Below are positions 9,482 to 17,785 of a DNA stretch of 64,000 nucleotides, piece by piece. The stretch is from an uncultured Sphingomonas sp. GTDB taxonomy: Bacteria > Pseudomonadota > Alphaproteobacteria > Sphingomonadales > Sphingomonadaceae. How positions within the stretch are numbered: the stretch's first letter is position 1; every line of letters begins with the position of its first letter. Under the pieces are notes generated by a model. It had not been told where the DNA came from. It did no database searches and worked only from the letters and a program-made list of their open reading frames with translations. The position numbers and the translations under genes are program-made. The DNA lies in NCBI GenBank assembly GCA_913775315.1, contig CAJYIX010000017.1:62001-126000 (forward strand), given 5' to 3'.

Positions 9482-11569
9482 GTGCTGAGGCAATATGAAT
9501 TGGTCGACCGGGTCCTGAGCTACGACCCCGACGCGGACGAGGCGCTGCTCAACCGTGCCTATGTCTTTTCCATGCACGCGCATGGCAGCCAGAAGCGCGC
9601 GAACGGCGACCCCTATTTCAGCCACCCGATCGAGGTGGCGGGCATCCTGACCGACCTTCGCCTCGACGACGAGACGATCGCGACCGCCATCCTCCATGAC
9701 ACGATCGAGGATACAGTCGCGACGCCGGAGGAGATCCAGTCGAAGTTCGGCACCTCCGTCGCGCGACTGGTCGATGGCGTGACCAAGCTGTCGAAGATCG
9801 AGGCGCAGAGCGAGAGCGAGCGCGCGGCCGAAAACCTGCGCAAGTTCCTGCTCGCCATGTCCGACGACATTCGCGTGCTCCTGGTCAAGCTGGCTGACCG
9901 CTTGCACAACATGCGCACGCTCAAGTTCATTCCGAAGCCCGAAAAGCGGCGGCGGATCGCGCGCGAGACGATGGATATCTACGCCCCGCTCGCCGAGCGG
10001 ATCGGCATGTACGAGTTCATGAAGGAGATGCAGACGCTCGCCTTCCGCGAACTGGAGCCCGAGGCGTATGAATCGATTACCCGGCGCCTAGAATCGATGC
10101 AGGACGGGGACGGCGCGCGGATCGACAAGATCGGCGACAATATCCGCCAGCTCCTGAGCCGCGCGGGAATCGAGGCCGAGGTGACGGGGCGCGAGAAGCA
10201 CCCCTATTCGATCTGGAAGAAGATGTCGGAGCGGCACGTCAGCCTCGAGCAGCTGTCCGACATCATGGCGTTCCGCGCGATCGTGAAGAGCGAGGAGGAA
10301 TGCTACCGGGCGCTCGGCGTGATCCACCGCAAGTGGCCGCTCGTCCCCGGGCGGTTCAAGGATTATATCTCGACGCCAAAGCGTAACGGATACCGGTCGC
10401 TGCACACCAGCGTCATCCATGCCGGCGACAACCGCATCGAGATCCAGATCCGCACCGAGGGGATGCACGCGCAGGCCGAATACGGCCTCGCCGCGCACTG
10501 GGCCTACAAACAGAAGGAAGTGCGCCCCGACACGCAGGTCCGCTGGATTCAGGATCTGGTCGAGATCCTCGACACCGCCGAAAGCCCCGAGGAGCTGCTC
10601 GAGCATACGCGGATGGCGATGTACCAGGATCGCATCTTCGCCTTCACGCCGCGCGGCGAGCTGGTGCAGCTGCCCAAGGGCGCGACGCCGATCGACTTCG
10701 CCTATGACGTGCATACCGATCTCGGCAACCAGGCGGTGGGGGCCAAGATCAACGGCCGCGTCGTGCCGCTGCGTACCGAGATCGAGAATGGCGATCAGGT
10801 TCAGATCCTGCGGTCCAAAGCGCAAACGCCGCAGCCCAACTGGCTCAATTTCGCGATCACGGGCAAGGCGCGCGCAGCGATCCGCCGTCACCTTCGCCTG
10901 AAGGAGCGGGACGAGGGGATCGCGCTGGGGCGCAAGCTCTATGACGATATCGTCGCGCGCCTGCCGGTGCCGCTGAGTGCCGAGGCGCTCGGCGATGCGC
11001 TGCGCCGCCTGCACCTGTCCGACGAGGCGGCGTTGATGATCGCGATCGCGCACCAGCAGCTGACCGACGCGCAGGTGATGGAAGCGCTGATGCCCGGCTC
11101 GACCGAGGGGGCCGACACCGCGATGCCGCCGCAGCGTCAGGCGATCTCGATCCTCGGCCTCACCCCCGGCGTCGCCTTCGACCTGGCCGAATGCTGCCGG
11201 CCGATTCCCGGCGACCGCATCGTCGGCGTTCGCCGGCCGGGCCAGCCGATCCAGGTCCACGGCATCGCCTGTCCGATGCTTGCCGAAACCGAGGATGCCG
11301 ACTGGGTCGACCTCGCCTGGGGCGACAAGGCCGAGGGCGGCACCGCGCGCGTCGCGGTCACGCTCAAGAACGAGCCCGGTGCGCTCGGTGCGATCGCGAC
11401 GATCATCGGCGCGCACAAGGCGAACATCCTCGGCCTGCGCCTCGACAACCGCGACACGACCTTCCACACCAACACCATCGACCTCGAGGTGCGCGACGCG
11501 GCGCACCTGACCAAGCTGCTCGCCTCGCTGCGCGCCGCCGATGCGGTGAGCGCGGCGGAGCGCGGCTGA
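9482..11569 (+). CDS. Bifunctional (p)ppGpp synthetase/hydrolase (Rel/Spo)
   Basis: 695 aa from GTG 9482, where the family start (LRQYELVDRV) begins. Makes and breaks the alarmone (p)ppGpp. Domains in order: HD hydrolase (about 25-180, with ILHDTIEDT intact), synthetase (about 220-350, with STPKRNGYRSLHTSVI), TGS (about 390-450), a Cys-containing linker ECCRPIPGDRIVGV, and a C-terminal ACT domain (ALKNEPGALGAIATI-like). Alphaproteobacteria usually have this single long enzyme, named rsh, relA or spoT depending on species. Intact HD residues argue for both activities. Confidence 0.95.
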   Translation: MLRQYELVDRVLSYDPDADEALLNRAYVFSMHAHGSQKRANGDPYFSHPIEVAGILTDLRLDDETIATAILHDTIEDTVATPEEIQSKFGTSVARLVDGVTKLSKIEAQSESERAAENLRKFLLAMSDDIRVLLVKLADRLHNMRTLKFIPKPEKRRRIARETMDIYAPLAERIGMYEFMKEMQTLAFRELEPEAYESITRRLESMQDGDGARIDKIGDNIRQLLSRAGIEAEVTGREKHPYSIWKKMSERHVSLEQLSDIMAFRAIVKSEEECYRALGVIHRKWPLVPGRFKDYISTPKRNGYRSLHTSVIHAGDNRIEIQIRTEGMHAQAEYGLAAHWAYKQKEVRPDTQVRWIQDLVEILDTAESPEELLEHTRMAMYQDRIFAFTPRGELVQLPKGATPIDFAYDVHTDLGNQAVGAKINGRVVPLRTEIENGDQVQILRSKAQTPQPNWLNFAITGKARAAIRRHLRLKERDEGIALGRKLYDDIVARLPVPLSAEALGDALRRLHLSDEAALMIAIAHQQLTDAQVMEALMPGSTEGADTAMPPQRQAISILGLTPGVAFDLAECCRPIPGDRIVGVRRPGQPIQVHGIACPMLAETEDADWVDLAWGDKAEGGTARVAVTLKNEPGALGAIATIIGAHKANILGLRLDNRDTTFHTNTIDLEVRDAAHLTKLLASLRAADAVSAAERG

Positions 11570-11628
11570 CCCCGCTTGGCGGCGGCCCCGCGCCGTGGCA
11601 GCATCGCCGAGGGGATCGGGGGATCGAC

Positions 11629-12141
11629 ATGGCGACGGCGGCAGTTTCGGCGGACAGGCGGACCGACATCCGGCGGGTCGATGCGTTCGAGCGGTTTCTG
11701 GCGATCGGCGCGGCGCTGCTGCTCGCGGTCGTGCTCGTCGCGCTGTTTCGCGGGCGCGCGCAATGGCACCTGATCGGGCCGGGTATCTGGCTGCATCTGG
11801 CGACGATCATGGCGGCATTGGCACTGACGCCGGTCATGCTGCTGCGCCCGCGCGGCGACCGGCTGCACCGGCGGCTGGGGTATGTCTGGGTCGCAGCGAT
11901 GGCGGGGACTGCGCTCGTCAGCTTTACGATCCGCAACACCAATCATGGCGGCCTGAGCCTCATCCATATCCTGTCGGCATGGACGCTGATCCAGGTGCCG
12001 CTGATCGTCTGGACTGCGCGCCGTCACCAGCATGCCCGGCATCGCAGCGCGGTGCGCGGCATGGTGTTCGGCGCGCTGCTGATCGCGGGCTTCTTTACCT
12101 TTCCGTTCGGGCGTCTGCTCGGTACGTGGCTGCTGACCTGA
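11629..12141 (+). CDS. DUF2306-like integral membrane protein
   Basis: 170 aa with about five hydrophobic segments (near residues 24-41, 55-75, 88-104, 110-130 and 143-168). The pattern HLATIMAALALTPVML, then RGDRLHRRLGYVWV, then NHGGLSLIHILSAW resembles DUF2306 (predicted four- or five-helix membrane proteins of unknown function, with conserved His near membrane ends). ATG 11629 has GGGGGA upstream. It follows rel/spo by 59 bases on the same strand. No function can be stated. Confidence 0.65.
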   Translation: MATAAVSADRRTDIRRVDAFERFLAIGAALLLAVVLVALFRGRAQWHLIGPGIWLHLATIMAALALTPVMLLRPRGDRLHRRLGYVWVAAMAGTALVSFTIRNTNHGGLSLIHILSAWTLIQVPLIVWTARRHQHARHRSAVRGMVFGALLIAGFFTFPFGRLLGTWLLT

Positions 12142-12147
12142 AACCAA

Positions 12148-12178
12148 TTGACATGAGTGTCAGTTAGGCGCAGCCTAA
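12148..12178 (+). promoter_or_regulatory. Promoter-like TTGACA with two inverted repeats
   Basis: A perfect TTGACA lies at 12148-12153 and is half of TGACA-TGAG-TGTCA (12149-12162). Immediately after it comes a second perfect palindrome, TTAGGC-GCA-GCCTAA (12164-12178), ending 5 bases before the thioesterase ATG. There is no Shine-Dalgarno sequence, so the transcript may be leaderless or nearly so, with the palindromes acting as repressor sites over the promoter. Confidence 0.5.
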
Positions 12179-12182
12179 TCGA

Positions 12183-12563
12183 ATGCACCATCACGAAGTC
12201 AGCATCGCCCCGGGCGACATCGATCACATGGGGCATGTGAACAACGCGGTGTACCTCAACTGGGTACAGGACGCGGTCGTCGCCTATTGGGAAAAGGTCG
12301 CGCCGGCTGAGGCCGTGGCTCGCCACCTGTGGGTCGCGCTGAAACATGAGATCACCTATCGCCGCCCCGCCTTCCTCGACGATACCGTCGTCGCGACGGT
12401 CATCGCCGAGCAGGTCGAGGGTGCGCGCGCGATGTTCACGACGCTGATCCAGCGCGGCGAGGACGTGCTGGTCGAGGTGAAGTCGAGCTGGTGCGCGCTC
12501 GACACCGACACGCGCCGTCCTGTCCGCGTCGCCAAGGATCTGGTGCGCCGCTTCCTCGGCTGA
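12183..12563 (+). CDS. 4HBT (hot-dog fold) acyl-CoA thioesterase, YbgC/FadM-like
   Basis: 126 aa, single hot-dog domain. The active-site motif DIDHMGHVNNAVYLNWVQ (residues 12-29) matches the DxxGHVNN signature of 4-hydroxybenzoyl-CoA/YbgC-type thioesterases, and LKHEITYRRPAFLDD is the second conserved block. It should hydrolyse an acyl-CoA to the acid and free CoA; chain length cannot be predicted. No ribosome site is seen, but two palindromes sit directly upstream. It stands alone between a membrane protein and a small exported protein. Confidence 0.85.
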   Translation: MHHHEVSIAPGDIDHMGHVNNAVYLNWVQDAVVAYWEKVAPAEAVARHLWVALKHEITYRRPAFLDDTVVATVIAEQVEGARAMFTTLIQRGEDVLVEVKSSWCALDTDTRRPVRVAKDLVRRFLG

Positions 12564-12626
12564 GGCCGCCTTCGTTTCGACACGAACCACCGTCAGCATT
12601 GCCGGTCCGCGTGAGGGAGCCGATCG

Positions 12627-12941
12627 ATGCTGAGCGTGCTGATCCTCGGCATCCAGACCGCCGCCAGCCCGCCGCCGGCCCGTGACGATTTGCGCGTGCC
12701 GCTTCAGAAGCGCTGCACGCCCGGCGGTAGCGGCGACGATATCGTCGTCTGCGGCCGCACCGATCCCGGTCAGTACCGGCTGAAGCCCCTGCCCGACCGA
12801 TACGAGCCGCCGAACGGCCCGCCGCGCGCCGAGCTGAACCTGTCCGATCGGGAGAAGCTGGGCGTCGAGGTCGAACAGGGCAGCGATGCGCAGGGCGGCG
12901 CGATCAACCGGGCGATGGTCCGCTACAAGCTGAAGTTCTGA
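12627..12941 (+). CDS. Small conserved sphingomonad protein, probably exported
   Basis: 104 aa. The N-terminus (MLSVLILGIQTAASPPPA) looks like a short signal peptide. The mature part carries two Cys in RCTPGGSGDDIVVCGR, then a Pro-rich stretch and a charged C-terminus. The GDDIVVCGR pattern recurs in small uncharacterised sphingomonad proteins. GAGGGAG lies upstream of the ATG. Function unknown. It ends 3 bases before the convergent GNAT gene's stop. Confidence 0.65.
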   Translation: MLSVLILGIQTAASPPPARDDLRVPLQKRCTPGGSGDDIVVCGRTDPGQYRLKPLPDRYEPPNGPPRAELNLSDREKLGVEVEQGSDAQGGAINRAMVRYKLKF

Positions 12942-12944
12942 CGC

Positions 12945-13400
12945 TCAGATCGCGCGGGTCATGAAGCGGTTGAAGTCGGTCGCCTCGTAATCGCCGAACG
13001 GCGCGCACGGCACGAACCCGTGCCGCCGATAGAGCGCCTCCGCCGCGTCGAACGCCGGGCCGGTGCCGGTCTCCAGGTTGAGCCGCGTGCTCCCCGCTGC
13101 GCGCGCCCGGCCGATCAAGTGCGTGAGGATTGCCGACGCGACGCCGCGCCGCAGCGCCGATGGCGCGGTCCGCATCGACTTCAGCTCGCCCTCGCCGCCG
13201 CCCAGCGCCTTGAGCGCGCCGCAGCCGAGCAGCGTATCGCCCTCCCACGCGGTCACGAACGTCACTTCCGGCGCGGCGAGCGCCGACAGGTCGAGGAAAT
13301 GCGTCATGTCCCTGGGCGAGGCGGCGAGCATCCCCGCGAAATGCTCGTGAAGCAGCGCGACGACCGCCGGATGATCCAGCCGGTCGTCGCGCAGCTCCAT
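12945..13400 (-). CDS. GNAT-family N-acetyltransferase
   Basis: 151 aa, one GNAT domain. The acetyl-CoA-binding region reads LKSMRTAPSALRRGVASAIL (a RxxGxA/G loop) and the C-terminal fold has AEALYRRHGFVPCAPFGDY, typical of the family. Substrate unknown. It is the last gene of a three-gene minus-strand operon: its ATG overlaps the stop of the M14 carboxypeptidase gene by one base (TGATG), so it is translationally coupled. Confidence 0.85.
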   Translation of the reverse strand: MELRDDRLDHPAVVALLHEHFAGMLAASPRDMTHFLDLSALAAPEVTFVTAWEGDTLLGCGALKALGGGEGELKSMRTAPSALRRGVASAILTHLIGRARAAGSTRLNLETGTGPAFDAAEALYRRHGFVPCAPFGDYEATDFNRFMTRAI

Positions 13401-14512
13401 CAGATGACGTCCGCCAGCACCTTGAGGCAGGCGCGTGCCAGTGCCTTCGACCGGTCGGGGGACCAGCCCTCGACCGGGTCGGGCGAGGGATCGTGGTCCT
13501 TGAACGGCATTTCCAGCGTCATCGACACCGCACCGAACCGCTCGGCGAGCTGGTTGGTGGACATGGCAAGGTTGGCGCGCCCCGCCGGTGCCTTGTCGTA
13601 ACCCTGCTCGGTCTGGAACAGCGGCGTCGCCTCGGCCAGGCGGCGCTGATAGTCGTAGAAGCGCTCGCCGTGCTCGTCGGTCCAGGACGGGATGCCCTCA
13701 TACCCGGCAAGGAAATTGGCCGGGATCGCCTCGTCCCCGTGCACGTCGATCGCCCAGTCGACGCCGGTCGCGTCCATCGCGTCGCGGACGCACAGCACCT
13801 CGGGCGAGCGCTCGGCGCTCGGCGAATGCCATTCGCGGTTGAGGTTCACGCCCGCAGCGTTGGTGCGCAGGTGGCCGCGCCGCGACCCGTCGGGGTTCAT
13901 GTTGGGAACGAGGTGGATCGTCGCCTTTTCGCGCAGCAGGACCGCGACCGGATCCTCGGCATCGGTCAGCGCTTCCAGCGCGCCCTCCATGAACCATTCG
14001 GCCATCGATTCGCCCGGATGCTGGCGGGCATAGATCCACACCTGCTTGCTCCCGGTGCCGAGGTCGAAGCAGTCGATCGCCTGCCCGTCGAGCGAATGGC
14101 CGAGCGTGCGGTGCGACACCCCCCCCGCCGCGGCGATGCGCGCGACCAGGTCCTGGTGCCGCTCCATCGAATAGGGCGCGAAATAGGCGAACCAGACCAC
14201 GTCCTGCTCGATCGCGTGGCTGAACGTCAGCACCCCGTCGTTATAGGTCGAGGCGCCGACCAACACCCAATGCGCGCGGTCGCCGGACACGCGCGGACGA
14301 TAGCCCGGCCAGCCGAACGCGTAGGCCGCCCCGCCGGCGTTCAGCAGGCGAAAGGTGAGCGTCCGCCCCTTTGCGCCGGCGACGCGAAAGTGGAACCACT
14401 GGTAGAAGTCCGACCCCGCATCGCGGCGGATGTTGAGGTCGACACGGTCGCCGTCGATGGCGACCAGCTCGATATTGCCGCTGTCGAAGGCGGCGTTCAC
14501 GTCGATGGTCAT
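13400..14512 (-). CDS. M14-family zinc carboxypeptidase (cytosolic CCP-like)
   Basis: 370 aa, no signal peptide. An N-terminal beta domain (about 1-115, with DFYQWFHFRV) precedes the M14 catalytic domain, as in cytosolic carboxypeptidases related to AGTPBP1. Zinc ligands are H165 and E168 in RQHPGES and H258 in DVHGDE; NMNPDGS, GVNLNREW and the C-terminal TLEMPFKD (catalytic Glu near 341) complete the site. These enzymes remove C-terminal residues, often acidic ones, from peptides or proteins. It overlaps the upstream lipoprotein gene by 4 bases (ATGA). Confidence 0.88.
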   Translation of the reverse strand: MTIDVNAAFDSGNIELVAIDGDRVDLNIRRDAGSDFYQWFHFRVAGAKGRTLTFRLLNAGGAAYAFGWPGYRPRVSGDRAHWVLVGASTYNDGVLTFSHAIEQDVVWFAYFAPYSMERHQDLVARIAAAGGVSHRTLGHSLDGQAIDCFDLGTGSKQVWIYARQHPGESMAEWFMEGALEALTDAEDPVAVLLREKATIHLVPNMNPDGSRRGHLRTNAAGVNLNREWHSPSAERSPEVLCVRDAMDATGVDWAIDVHGDEAIPANFLAGYEGIPSWTDEHGERFYDYQRRLAEATPLFQTEQGYDKAPAGRANLAMSTNQLAERFGAVSMTLEMPFKDHDPSPDPVEGWSPDRSKALARACLKVLADVI

Positions 14513-15117
14513 GGGACGGTCGTAGTGAAACCCGACTGGCCGGGAAAGTCCCGGAACAGCGCATTGGCGATCCGGCCAGCCTCGAACGCGGCATCGTCGG
14601 CATTGGCGGGCGCCATGCCGCTGGTGCGCGCGGTGCCTTCCCAGACGACGGTCTGGTCGGTGCGGCGACGAATCTTGACCGTCAGCGCGTTGCCGATGAC
14701 CGGGCGGGTCGATCCGCCGAACTGGGTGGAGACTCCGCCGCCGACACCGCCGCCGCGGAACCCGCCGGTGCCGCCGCCCAGGCCGATGCCGAATCGCGGG
14801 CCGACGCGTCGTTCGCCCACCTGCGCGCGATCGACGCTCACTTCGACCAGATAGATCGACGGGGCGCCGTCTGCCACGCGCGTGAAGCCCAGCCGCGTCA
14901 TCTCGTCGCCAACGGCGCTCACGACCATTTCATAGTCGCTCGAAAGACCGGTCATGCCGCGCGCTGCATCGCGGTCGATCGCGAAGCTGCCGACCGCGAT
15001 CGGCGTGCCCAGATTGTAGCGAATCACCTCGACCGGCCCGCGCCGCGCACCGCCCGTCGTACAGGCGCTGGCGAAAAGCGCCGGAATCATCAAAAGGGCA
15101 AGCGAACGACGACGCAT
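14509..15117 (-). CDS. DUF4136-like lipoprotein
   Basis: 202 aa from ATG 15117, chosen for its strong GGAGGAAGGAAG ribosome site. The signal peptide ends at ALFASAC, giving a lipobox with Cys19 (Ala at -3, so slightly non-canonical). The mature domain contains DYEMVVSAVGDEMTRLGF, YLVEVSVD and a Gly-rich stretch, then TVKIRRRTDQTVVWEG and ADDAAFEAGRIANALFRDFP, the pattern of DUF4136 lipoproteins. Probably periplasmic and outer-membrane anchored. First gene of the operon with the M14 peptidase and GNAT protein. Confidence 0.75.
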   Translation of the reverse strand: MRRRSLALLMIPALFASACTTGGARRGPVEVIRYNLGTPIAVGSFAIDRDAARGMTGLSSDYEMVVSAVGDEMTRLGFTRVADGAPSIYLVEVSVDRAQVGERRVGPRFGIGLGGGTGGFRGGGVGGGVSTQFGGSTRPVIGNALTVKIRRRTDQTVVWEGTARTSGMAPANADDAAFEAGRIANALFRDFPGQSGFTTTVP

Positions 15118-15167
15118 GACGGACTTCCTTCCTCCGCACCGGGGCGAACGAAGCCCGGCAGCGGGAT

Positions 15168-15230
15168 CGTAACGCGCCTGTATCGCTTTGGCTTCCGCCA
15201 AAAGCGCATCGGTCGCATTCGGGCGTTACG
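15168..15230. other. Nested inverted repeats in divergent gap
   Basis: An outer repeat CGTAACGC (15168-15175) / GCGTTACG (15223-15230) encloses an inner hairpin CGCTTTGGC-TTCC-GCCAAAAGCG (15184-15206, one bulged A). The structure lies between the start of the lipoprotein operon (minus) and the rpmJ promoter (plus). It could be a regulator site or a folded leader of the lipoprotein mRNA. Confidence 0.35.
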
Positions 15231-15232
15231 CC

Positions 15233-15261
15233 TTGACGCGGGCACCCCCCACCGCTAGGCG
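15233..15261 (+). promoter_or_regulatory. Probable rpmJ promoter
   Basis: TTGACG at 15233-15238, a 17-base spacer, then TAGGCG at 15256-15261. The -35 is near-consensus and the spacing ideal; the -10 is GC-shifted as usual in this genome. It lies 48 bases before the rpmJ start. Confidence 0.45.
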
Positions 15262-15309
15262 GCGCCTTCGCTTTTTTCCGCGCAAATCTGGATACGAATC
15301 GAGCCGGTC

Positions 15310-15435
15310 ATGAAGATCGTCAACAGCCTCAAGTCGCTCAAGGGTCGTCATCGCGACAATCGCGTGATCCGCCGCCGTGGCCGCGTCTACGTCATCAACA
15401 AGACGCAGCGCCGTTTCAAGGCACGCCAGGGCTGA
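15310..15435 (+). CDS. rpmJ: 50S ribosomal protein L36 (alternative form)
   Basis: 41 aa, reading [19 protein letters not shown] and then [21 protein letters not shown]. Very basic, with the KxLKxRHRDNxVVRRRGRxYVINK pattern of the Cys-less L36 variant common in alphaproteobacteria. L36 is the smallest protein of the large subunit and binds 23S rRNA near the peptidyl transferase region. It lacks the CxxC zinc site of the other L36 class. Confidence 0.95.
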   Translation: MKIVNSLKSLKGRHRDNRVIRRRGRVYVINKTQRRFKARQG

Positions 15436-15461
15436 TTGCCGCCGTCGAGGATTGCCGCGCC

Positions 15462-16076
15462 ATGCGCCCGCATGCCGTCATCTTCGACATCGGCAACGTC
15501 CTGTTCCACTGGGACCCCCGGTTCCTGTACGAGCGCCTGATCGACGACGATCGGGCGCTCGATGCGTTCGTGCGCGACGTGGTCACGCACGACTGGCACT
15601 TCCAGCATGACGCTGGCCGCAACTTCGCCGACACCTCGGCGGAGCTTGCCGCCGCGCATCCGGAACATGCCGACCTGATCGCCGCCTGGGGCCCGCGCTT
15701 CAACGAAAGCATCGGCGGGCCGGTGGCGGGGATGCACGAGATCGTCGAGGCGCTGGACGATGCCGGCGTGCCGCTGTTCGCGATCACCAATTTCAGCCAC
15801 GAGTTCTGGCCGCCCTTCCGGACCGAATGGTCAGAGCTGTTCGACCGTTTCCGCGACGTGGTCGTATCGGGCGAGGAGCGGCTGGTGAAGCCCGATCCGG
15901 CCATCTACCACCTCGCGCTCTCCCGCTTCGGGCTCGAGTCCAGCGAGGCGGTGTTCGTCGACGACAACCCCGCCAATGTCGATGCCGCCAATGCGCTCGG
16001 CATCCATGCGCATCTGTTCCGCGATGCGCCGACGTTCCGCACCTTCCTTGCCGACCACGCGCTGATCGCGGCCTGA
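15462..16076 (+). CDS. HAD-family hydrolase (subfamily IA)
   Basis: 204 aa. Motif I is FDIGNVLFHWD with the nucleophile Asp at 9; motif II is AITNFS; motif III Lys is in RLVKPDPAIY; motif IV is VFVDDNPANVDAA. A helical cap lies between motifs I and II. This matches YihX-like sugar-phosphate or 2-haloacid dehalogenase-type HAD enzymes; substrate unknown. It starts 26 bases after rpmJ and probably shares its transcript. Confidence 0.88.
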   Translation: MRPHAVIFDIGNVLFHWDPRFLYERLIDDDRALDAFVRDVVTHDWHFQHDAGRNFADTSAELAAAHPEHADLIAAWGPRFNESIGGPVAGMHEIVEALDDAGVPLFAITNFSHEFWPPFRTEWSELFDRFRDVVVSGEERLVKPDPAIYHLALSRFGLESSEAVFVDDNPANVDAANALGIHAHLFRDAPTFRTFLADHALIAA

Positions 16077-16118
16077 TCGCCGCGAAAGCGTCATGATTCG
16101 GCGCAATGGGACCGAACC

Positions 16119-17729
16119 ATGATCCGCACGTTCCTGACCGCCGCCGCCGCGCTCGCCCTCGCCGCCCCCGTCCTCGCGCAAGAGGCGCCGCGGCCGGCGC
16201 CGAAGCTCGTCGTCATGATCTCGGCTGACCAGTTCTCGACCGACCTGTTCGAGCAATACCGCCCCTATTACCGGGCGGGACTGAAGCGGCTGTCGGACGG
16301 CGTCGTCTTTCCCAATGGCTATCAGAGCCATGCGGCGACCGAGACGTGCCCCGGCCACTCGACGCTGATGACCGGCGACCGGCCCGCGCGCACCGGCATC
16401 ATCGCCAATAGCTGGACGAGCTTCAAAGGCCCGCGGCCGGGCGAAATCTATTGCGCGGAGGATGAGTCGAAGGGGACCTACAAGGATTACGTCCCCAGCG
16501 ACCTGCATTTGCGCGTGCCGACGCTGGGCGAGCGGATGAAGGCGCGCGATCGCAATACGCGCACCGTCTCGATCGCGGGCAAGGATCGTGCGGCGATCAT
16601 GATGGGCGGCCACAGGATGGACGCGATCTGGTTCTGGCGCGACGGCAAGGGCTATGTCTCGACGCAGAAGGTCGCCCCGCCGCCCGCCGTGGTCGCGGCG
16701 AACGAAGCGGCGCAGGCCGCCATCGCCGCCCCCGCCGCCCCCAAGCCGCTTCCCGAATTCTGCGCGGGCTTCGCCAATGCGGTAAAGGTCGGCGACAAGT
16801 CGATGGGCGACGGCCGGTTCGAGCGGCCCGCGGGGCAGGAGGCGCTGTGGAAGGCGTCGCCCGATTTCGACGCCTCGATCGCTGCGCTCGCCGCGCGGAT
16901 GGTCGCGGACATGAAGCTCGGCCGCGGGCGCGGTACCGACGTGCTGACCGTGGGGCTGTCGGCGAACGACTATGTCGGCCACCGCTATGGCACCGAGGGG
17001 TCGGAGATGTGCATCCAGGTCGCCGCACTCGACCGGACCGTGGGGACGCTGCTCGACGCGCTCGATGCCACCGGCGTCGATTATGTCGTCGGCTTCTCGG
17101 CCGATCACGGCGGCAACGACCTGCCCGAGCGCGAGCGTGAGCGCGGCGTGCCCACCGCCGCGCGCGTCGACCCCGCGCTGGCGCCCGAGGCGCTGGGCAA
17201 GCGGATCGCGGGCGAACTCGGCTGGACCGGCGGGCAGCTTCTCTACGGCTCGCTCAACGGCGATGTGTGGCTGGCGCCCGAGCTCACCGGCGAATGGCGC
17301 ACGCGCGTCCGCGATGCCGCGATCGCCGCGTGGCGCGCCGCGCCCCAGGTGGCCGAGGTGCTGACCGCGGACGAGGTGCGCGCCCTCCCCTCGCCCACCG
17401 GCTCGCCCGACACCTGGACGGTGGCGCAGCGCCAGCGCGCGGCGTTCGATGCCGAGCGGTCGGGCGATCTGTTCGTGTTCTTGAAGCACGGCATCACGCC
17501 GATCCAGAGCGGTGCGACGCACGGCAGCCCGTGGGATTACGACCGCCGCGTGCCGATCCTGTTCTGGCGCAAGGGCCTCGCCCATTTCGAGCAGCCGCTG
17601 GCGGTCGAGACGGTCGACATCATGCCGAGCTTCGCGGCGCTCGTTGGCCTGCCGCTCAAGCCCGGCGACGTGGACGGGCGCTGCCTCGACCTCGACGCCG
17701 GCGCGGGGGATAGCTGCGCGCCGCGCTGA
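16119..17729 (+). CDS. Secreted alkaline phosphatase, PhoK/PafA type
   Basis: 536 aa. A signal peptide is cleaved after residue 20 (PVLA/QE). The catalytic domain shows the first metal Asp in ISADQFS (D37), a Thr nucleophile region HAATETCPGHSTL (T74/T76) rather than the Ser of E. coli PhoA, and later metal ligands in SADHGGNDLP and SGATHGSPWDYDRR. This is the sphingomonad PhoK / flavobacterial PafA branch, monomeric periplasmic or extracellular phosphomonoesterases. No Pho box was recognised upstream. It probably releases phosphate from organic esters outside the cytoplasm. Confidence 0.88.
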   Translation: MIRTFLTAAAALALAAPVLAQEAPRPAPKLVVMISADQFSTDLFEQYRPYYRAGLKRLSDGVVFPNGYQSHAATETCPGHSTLMTGDRPARTGIIANSWTSFKGPRPGEIYCAEDESKGTYKDYVPSDLHLRVPTLGERMKARDRNTRTVSIAGKDRAAIMMGGHRMDAIWFWRDGKGYVSTQKVAPPPAVVAANEAAQAAIAAPAAPKPLPEFCAGFANAVKVGDKSMGDGRFERPAGQEALWKASPDFDASIAALAARMVADMKLGRGRGTDVLTVGLSANDYVGHRYGTEGSEMCIQVAALDRTVGTLLDALDATGVDYVVGFSADHGGNDLPERERERGVPTAARVDPALAPEALGKRIAGELGWTGGQLLYGSLNGDVWLAPELTGEWRTRVRDAAIAAWRAAPQVAEVLTADEVRALPSPTGSPDTWTVAQRQRAAFDAERSGDLFVFLKHGITPIQSGATHGSPWDYDRRVPILFWRKGLAHFEQPLAVETVDIMPSFAALVGLPLKPGDVDGRCLDLDAGAGDSCAPR

Positions 17730-17730
17730 A

Positions 17731-17762
17731 ACGAAAACGGGCGCGACCATCGGCCGCGCCCG
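17731..17762 (-). terminator. Terminator of pyk
   Basis: An 8-bp stem CGGGCGCG / CGCGCCCG (17738-17745 and 17755-17762) lies in the 56-base gap between convergent pyk and the phosphatase gene. Read on the minus strand it is followed by a TTTTCGTTTC tract, so it terminates pyk and, less strongly, transcription from the other side. Confidence 0.75.
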
Positions 17763-17785
17763 CTTCGTCATGGCTGGGCGTGAAC

